Below are positions 6,727 through 10,316 of a stretch of 10,316 nt of DNA, one piece after another. Made by a program: the position numbers and the translations under genes. The DNA is from an uncultured Selenomonadaceae bacterium (GTDB taxonomy: Bacteria; Bacillota; Negativicutes; Selenomonadales; Selenomonadaceae), in contig CAJOOE010000018.1 of NCBI GenBank assembly GCA_905236145.1, positions 1 through 10,316 of the forward strand, read 5' to 3'. The notes under the pieces were generated by a model, which saw nothing but the letters and a program-made list of their open reading frames with translations, did no database searches and had not been told where the DNA came from. Every line of letters begins with the position of its first letter. Position 1 is the first letter of the stretch.

Positions 6727-6844
6727 TTGGTCAGGTTGTCAGTGGTCGGGGTAGTTGACACTTTCCACCTTTTCACCTTTCCACCTTTCCACCTTGCAAA
6801 CCTGACCATCTGACCATCTGAAACAAGCCGGAGGAAAATTTTTT
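6727..6844. repeat. Repeat-rich intergenic element with alternative hairpins
   Basis: This 118-bp spacer differs from its surroundings. Positions 6761-6795 hold four 8-bp units of the form CTTTYCAC plus a partial fifth, giving a pure pyrimidine-A tract. Positions 6801-6821 hold two units of YCTGACCA plus TCTGA. The left end, 6729-6737 (GGTCAGGTT), is the exact inverse of 6799-6807 (AACCTGACC). A second left arm, TCAGTGGTC (6739-6747), nearly pairs with GACCATCTGA, which occurs twice (6804-6813 and 6812-6821), so several exclusive foldings are possible. The end of the spacer carries the GGAGG binding site of the GT8 gene. I see no protein in it and no -10 box behind the perfect TTGACA at 6755-6760. 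Confidence 0.7.
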
Positions 6845-8077
6845 ATGATTCATGTTTGTTACGGACTTCATGACGCGAGCGGAAAATATTCAAAATTTGT
6901 CGGCACGGCAATAACTTCAATTTTTGAAAATACACTTCGCCCGGTCACCGTTCATATTTTGCACGATTCGACTTTGACAAACAAAAATCGCGACAAGTTC
7001 AGTTTCCTTGCCGGGAAATATAATCAAGCCGTAAAATTTTACAACGTCGATGAACTCTGCCCGGACAAAATTCAAATAATCCGGGAAAAGTTGGCGGAGA
7101 AAATAAAAGAGCGTTTCAGTATCGGTGCGTTTTACAGATTGCTGATGAAGGAAATACTCCTTCCCGCCGGAGTAAAGCGGGCAATTTATCTCGATGCCGA
7201 CATAATTTTAAATACCGACATTTCCGAACTTTGGAATTGCGATTTGCAAAATTATCCGCTTGCCGCCGTCCCGGAAATTTCTTCCGCAAGGCAGTACATG
7301 ATAAGCAATAAATTTTTGTTGCTCACCGGAAAAGTCGCGAAGGAAAATTATTTTTGCTCCGGATCAATGCTGTTTAACCTTGAGAAAATCGACGACGCTT
7401 TTTTGGAAAACGGCGTGAATTTTCTTGCCGAAAATCCCGATTGCGAATCTGTGGACCAAGATATTTTGAATATGTTTTTCTCGGAAAATTATTTGAAACT
7501 TCCGGAAAAGTTCAACGTCTTTGTGGAGATCGGCAAGTATTTTGAGCCTGCGGAAAAACTTGAGAAAAAATTTTATCATTACGCCGGCACTCACAATTTC
7601 GGCTTGAACCCCGACGATATTTTTGACAGGCTTTTCCTGGAAAATTTTACAAAAACGCCGTTCTTCGACATTGAAATTTTCTCCGGGATAAATTCTTCTG
7701 TCGTGATGCTGAAGGAAATGGAGGCATCAAAAGGTCAGTGGCTGGCGGCGAATCGACTTTCCCGCACCGGAATTTTTTTCGGCGTGAAGGGAAACCTCGA
7801 AACTTTCAAAGAAACTTTCGGGAAAAGAGAGGACGATATTTTTATCGACACTCTTGAGCCGGGATCTTTTGAAAGACTCGTGCAAACAATGAACGAATAC
7901 AAAGGCAGGGCTACGGCGTATCTCTTTTTCAGAATACACACTTTCCTTGACCTGCGTACAAATCTCATAAACGCCGGATTTAAAGACGGGGAAGATTTTA
8001 TAAACGCGGCTTTGTTTTTGGGAGCATCTCAAACCGGCGTTCCGGAGTCTTTCAGCGATTTCGTGAACGCATTTTAA
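6845..8077 (+). CDS. GT8-family glycosyltransferase with extra C-terminal domain
   Basis: A 410-residue cytoplasmic glycosyltransferase of family 8 (retaining, GT-A fold), the family of LPS galactosyl- and glucosyltransferases such as WaaO/WaaJ. The catalytic domain covers about 1-270. It begins MIHVCYGLHD, followed by FVGTAITSIFEN (18-29), RFSIGAFYRLLMKEILLP (90-107), and the metal- and sugar-nucleotide-binding DAD in YLDADIILNTDISELW (115-130). FCSGSMLFNLEKI (170-182) and VDQDILNMFF (203-212) follow, and HYAGTH (245-250) stands where GT8 proteins have their second metal-binding histidine. Residues about 280-395 form a second domain I cannot name, with a Rossmann-like look (GIFFGVKGNLETF at 309-321, then DAGF-type and EDFINAALFLG segments). 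GGAGG lies 10 bases before the ATG. It is probably an envelope polysaccharide or LPS enzyme; donor and acceptor are unknown. Its last 26 bases overlap the helicase gene on the other strand. Confidence 0.88.
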   Translation: MIHVCYGLHDASGKYSKFVGTAITSIFENTLRPVTVHILHDSTLTNKNRDKFSFLAGKYNQAVKFYNVDELCPDKIQIIREKLAEKIKERFSIGAFYRLLMKEILLPAGVKRAIYLDADIILNTDISELWNCDLQNYPLAAVPEISSARQYMISNKFLLLTGKVAKENYFCSGSMLFNLEKIDDAFLENGVNFLAENPDCESVDQDILNMFFSENYLKLPEKFNVFVEIGKYFEPAEKLEKKFYHYAGTHNFGLNPDDIFDRLFLENFTKTPFFDIEIFSGINSSVVMLKEMEASKGQWLAANRLSRTGIFFGVKGNLETFKETFGKREDDIFIDTLEPGSFERLVQTMNEYKGRATAYLFFRIHTFLDLRTNLINAGFKDGEDFINAALFLGASQTGVPESFSDFVNAF

Positions 8078-9323
8078 AATTTTTTACGCCTTTGCCCGGA
8101 CTCGGTTTTTTTGAAGAAAATTTTTTGTCGCCGGATTTTTTCGGCGATATTTTTTTTGCGTCCGATTTTTTGCCGGAAGATTTTTTCGCGGAATTTATTT
8201 GAACGGTTCGCGGCTTTCTCGTGACTTCCCGGCGAACGGAAATTTGTTTTTTTATTCCCTGTTCGATTTTCCGGAGCCTGTCCGATTCTTGCGGAGTCGT
8301 CAAAGTTATTGCCGTCCCCGATTCTCCCGCTCGTCCCGTCCTGCCGATTCGGTGAATATAAGTTTCCGTGTCGCGGGGAACATTGTAACTGATGACATGG
8401 GTAACGCCTTCAATGTCAAGCCCGCGAGCGGCAATATCCGTTGCAACCAAAATTTGAATTTTTGCCTTACGAAATTTTTTCAGGACAAAATTTCTTTGCT
8501 GTTGCGTCAAATCTCCGTGCAGTTCGTCAACTTCAAATTTTTTCTTCGCGAGTTCAAAGGCGATTGCGGAAGTTTCTTCCTTCGTCGCACAGAAAATCAT
8601 GGCAAGGTAAGGATTTTCCTTCTCCAAAATTTCGACAAGTTTTGAAAATTTTTTCTCCGGCGTTGTTTTTACGACAACTTGATTTATATTGTCCAAAGTT
8701 ATTTTCTTCGTGTCCGTCGAAATCATCTGCGGACTTTTCATAAATTCCGTTGCAAGTTTTATGATTCTCTCCGGCATTGTCGCGGAACATAAAATCATTT
8801 GACGATCTCCGGCTGTTTCGCGGACAATTTTTTCCACGTCCTCAATAAAGCCGAGTTTCAAAAGTTCGTCCGCCTCGTCGATTATTATTTTGTTGACGTT
8901 TGAAATTTTTATCGTGCCGCGTCGAATGTGATCCAGCAATCTGCCGGGCGTTCCGATTAAAAGTTGCGGAATTTTTTTCAGCTTTTCTTTCTGCCGCTCA
9001 ATGTCACCGCCGCCGCAAATGAGAACGCTTTCAAATTCCGCCGTCCGGCAAATTTTTTTCGCGACTTCTCCGGTCTGTGCGGCAAGTTCTCTTGTCGGCG
9101 AAATTATCAAAGCCTGTGTCACGGGAATTTTTTTCAATCTTTCGATCGTCGGCAGGAGGAAGGCAAGAGTTTTTCCCGTTCCCGTTTTCGACCGGACAAT
9201 CAAATCTTTTCCGGTTCTTGCGGCGGGAATGACTTTTTCCTGCACCGGCGTCGGCGTAACTATCCCGCCGGACTTCAACAATTCGCAAATATTTTCGCTT
9301 ATTTTCAAATCTCCGAAATTCAA
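8052..9323 (-). CDS. DEAD-box ATP-dependent RNA helicase
   Basis: A 423-residue cytoplasmic RNA helicase that would remodel RNA structure in ribosome assembly, mRNA decay or cold adaptation. All family motifs are present in order: N-terminal FGDL and TPTPVQ (Q motif, 23-28), SKTGTGKT (I, 45-52), PTRELAAQ (Ia, 76-83), TPGRLLD (Ib, 125-131), DEAD (II, 149-152), SAT (III, 180-182), MIFCATKEE (IV region, about 242-250), ATDIAARGLD (V, 294-303) and HRIGRTGRAG (VI, 324-333). From about 370 onward the tail is strongly basic, with repeated S-x-K-K units (378-412), as in RNA-binding tails of CshA/RhlE-like helicases; no folded RNA-binding domain is visible. The TTG start at 9323-9321 has GGGAGG 8 bases upstream and gives the family's usual N-terminus; the open frame extends to 9374. 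Which subfamily it belongs to cannot be settled here. Confidence 0.95.
   Translation of the reverse strand: MNFGDLKISENICELLKSGGIVTPTPVQEKVIPAARTGKDLIVRSKTGTGKTLAFLLPTIERLKKIPVTQALIISPTRELAAQTGEVAKKICRTAEFESVLICGGGDIERQKEKLKKIPQLLIGTPGRLLDHIRRGTIKISNVNKIIIDEADELLKLGFIEDVEKIVRETAGDRQMILCSATMPERIIKLATEFMKSPQMISTDTKKITLDNINQVVVKTTPEKKFSKLVEILEKENPYLAMIFCATKEETSAIAFELAKKKFEVDELHGDLTQQQRNFVLKKFRKAKIQILVATDIAARGLDIEGVTHVISYNVPRDTETYIHRIGRTGRAGESGTAITLTTPQESDRLRKIEQGIKKQISVRREVTRKPRTVQINSAKKSSGKKSDAKKISPKKSGDKKFSSKKPSPGKGVKNFKMRSRNR
8088..8192 (-). repeat. Lys/Ser-rich degenerate repeat coding the helicase tail
   Basis: This segment encodes residues 378-412 of the helicase: repeated units of the form S-x-K-K (SAKKS, SGKKS, DAKKI, SPKKS, GDKKF, SSKKP). 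At DNA level the plus strand shows repeated TTTTTT-rich blocks separated by CCGG or CCG. The tail is probably disordered and binds RNA by charge. Such repeats can change unit number between strains. Confidence 0.6.
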
Positions 9324-9362
9324 AATTAAAACCTCCCGAATGTTCAAGCATATTTTCGAAAT

Positions 9363-9390
9363 ATGATAACACAAAACCGGCGAAAATCAA
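9363..9390 (-). promoter_or_regulatory. Probable promoter of the DEAD-box helicase gene
   Basis: On the minus strand, TTGATT (9390-9385) and TATCAT (9368-9363) are spaced by 16 bases, with TGT directly before the -10 box (extended -10). Transcription would begin near 9356, about 33 bases before the TTG start, so the longer open frame reaching 9374 would not be fully transcribed. Both boxes are non-consensus at one or two positions. Confidence 0.5.
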
Positions 9391-9402
9391 AAACACATTT
9401 TC

Positions 9403-9424
9403 GCTCAAGCAGGATTTTTTGAGC
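9403..9424. other. Short inverted repeat between helicase and der
   Basis: GCTCAA (9403-9408) and TTGAGC (9419-9424) form a perfect 6-bp inverted repeat with a 10-base loop, in the divergent spacer just upstream of the helicase -35 box. It could be an operator-like site or a weak hairpin. The spacer 9324-9501 otherwise holds the helicase promoter and leader and the der ribosome binding site; I could not find a convincing der promoter. Confidence 0.3.
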
Positions 9425-9469
9425 CGTTGAAGAAAAATTCGAGAAAAATACGAGTGAAAAAAATATTTG

Positions 9470-9491
9470 CCGGAAAAAAAATTTTTTTCGG
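9470..9491. repeat. A/T-centred palindrome overlapping the der ribosome binding site
   Basis: CCGG plus eight A, then seven T plus CGG, form a near-perfect inverted repeat (one G-T wobble). Its right edge, CGG at 9489-9491, overlaps the GGAGG ribosome binding site of der (9490-9494). In RNA the stem could partly hide that site, mostly through A-U pairs, so its effect may depend on temperature. This is inference. Confidence 0.35.
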
Positions 9492-9501
9492 AGGTGCTTT
9501 T

Positions 9502-10316
9502 ATGAGTAAACCGATTGTCGCGATAGTCGGTCGCCCGAATGTCGGCAAATCCACGCTTTTCAATCAGATCGGAAAAAAACGCTTGTCGATTGTGGACGAT
9601 ATGCCGGGAGTGACCCGCGACAGAATTTATATGGACGCAACTTGGCTGAACCATGAATTTACTTTGGTCGATACCGGCGGCATTGAAATTTTAAACAAAG
9701 GCGACAGAATTTTGGACGAAATCAGAGCTCAGGCAAAAATTGCGATGGACGAGGCTGATGTTATAGTCTTTGTCGTTGACGGCAGGAGCGGCTTGACCGG
9801 AGCGGATGAGGACGTTGCCAAAATGCTCAGGGGAACGAATAAGCCGGTTGTCGTTGCCGTGAACAAAACCGACAGCGTACAGCTGGAAGTAAATACTTTT
9901 GAATTTTATAATTTGGGATTGGGTACTCCGATAGGAATTTCGGCAAGCAACGCATTGAATTTGGGAGATTTGCTTGACGCGATTGTCGAAAATTTTCCGG
10001 AAAATGAGGTTGAAATTCGCGACGATGACGAGATAAGAATTGCGGTTATCGGTCGCCCGAATGTCGGAAAATCTTCTCTGGTCAATGCTCTGCTCGGTGA
10101 AGAGAGAGTTGTCGTCAGCGATATTCCCGGTACCACCCGCGACGCGATAGACACGCATTTTTTCAAGGACGGAATAAAATTTACATTGACCGACACCGCC
10201 GGCATGCGGAGAAAATCCAAGATTGACGAACCGGTAGAAAGGTACAGCATTATGCGTTCAATTCGGGCGATAGATCGCTCCGATGTCGTTTTAATGTTGA
10301 TTGAGGCACCGGAGGG
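9502..10316 (+). CDS. der: Ribosome assembly GTPase Der/EngA (3' end outside window)
   Basis: Der is an essential GTPase with two tandem G domains that acts in late 50S subunit assembly. The visible 271 codons contain the first G domain: GRPNVGKST (10-18, G1), PGVTRD (35-40, G2 region), DTGG (57-60, G3), NKTD (121-124, G4) and SAS (147-149, G5). An acidic linker follows (about 166-178), then the start of the second domain: GRPNVGKSS (184-192), IPGTTRD (208-214) and DTAGMRRKSK (231-240). Full-length Der has about 435-490 residues, so the rest of the second G domain and the KH-like domain lie beyond the window. The ATG at 9502 has GGAGG 7 bases upstream. The two G1 motifs are encoded by an identical 19-base stretch. 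The gene is divergent from the helicase. Confidence 0.97.
   Translation, partial: MSKPIVAIVGRPNVGKSTLFNQIGKKRLSIVDDMPGVTRDRIYMDATWLNHEFTLVDTGGIEILNKGDRILDEIRAQAKIAMDEADVIVFVVDGRSGLTGADEDVAKMLRGTNKPVVVAVNKTDSVQLEVNTFEFYNLGLGTPIGISASNALNLGDLLDAIVENFPENEVEIRDDDEIRIAVIGRPNVGKSSLVNALLGEERVVVSDIPGTTRDAIDTHFFKDGIKFTLTDTAGMRRKSKIDEPVERYSIMRSIRAIDRSDVVLMLIEAPE

Noticed and set aside
6755..6777. Perfect TTGACA at 6755-6760 as a promoter for the GT8 gene
   Set aside because: No -10-like hexamer lies 15-19 bases downstream; that stretch is the CTTTCCAC repeat.
8199..8645. 148-codon plus-strand open frame inside the helicase gene
   Set aside because: It is antisense to conserved helicase motifs V and VI and has no support of its own.
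9691..10158. 155-codon minus-strand open frame
   Set aside because: It is antisense to der, which reads through as a fully conserved Der protein.

Overview
The window looks like chromosomal DNA from a low-to-mid GC diderm Firmicute, most likely a Negativicute of the Selenomonas type. This is an inference. Lon reads closest to the Bacillus type and Der is a typical housekeeping copy. They sit beside a phosphoethanolamine-transferase-like envelope enzyme and a GT8 glycosyltransferase, which fit an organism with an outer membrane and lipopolysaccharide. A small protein with an NrdD-like tail also fits an anaerobe. No phage, integron, CRISPR array, rRNA or tRNA is visible. The only mobile-element trace is a short C-terminal piece of an Rpn/PD-(D/E)XK transposase-type protein.

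Layout. Positions 1-3200 are read on the minus strand: a small exported protein (2829-3200), the Rpn-type tail fragment (2456-2674), lon (56-2368) and the first ten codons of another probably exported protein (1-31). Positions 3324-8077 are read on the plus strand: a membrane-anchored sulfatase-fold phosphoethanolamine transferase (3324-5237), an MscS-type channel (5334-6428), a 96-residue NrdD-tail-like protein (6436-6726), a repeat-rich spacer (6727-6844) and a two-domain GT8 glycosyltransferase (6845-8077). A DEAD-box RNA helicase (8052-9323, minus) converges on the GT8 gene, and their coding ends overlap by 26 bp. Der (9502 to the window edge, plus) diverges from the helicase and is cut off in its second G domain.

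Starts were re-chosen wherever a ribosome binding site or promoter decides them. lon starts at a GTG behind AAGGAGGAGG, inside a longer open frame that also contains its promoter. The transferase starts at a TTG behind AAGGGGA, and the helicase at a TTG behind GGGAGG. The exported protein starts at the ATG that opens a clear signal peptide. Between the exported protein and the transferase are two good divergent promoters whose -35 boxes overlap.

Functionally this is mostly housekeeping (proteolysis, RNA remodelling, ribosome assembly) with a small envelope group (transferase, channel, GT8). The two points most worth a second look are the free-standing protein that carries the glycyl-radical loop motif of anaerobic ribonucleotide reductase without the rest of the enzyme, and the 118-bp spacer behind it, which holds 8-bp tandem repeats flanked by arms able to form alternative hairpins.
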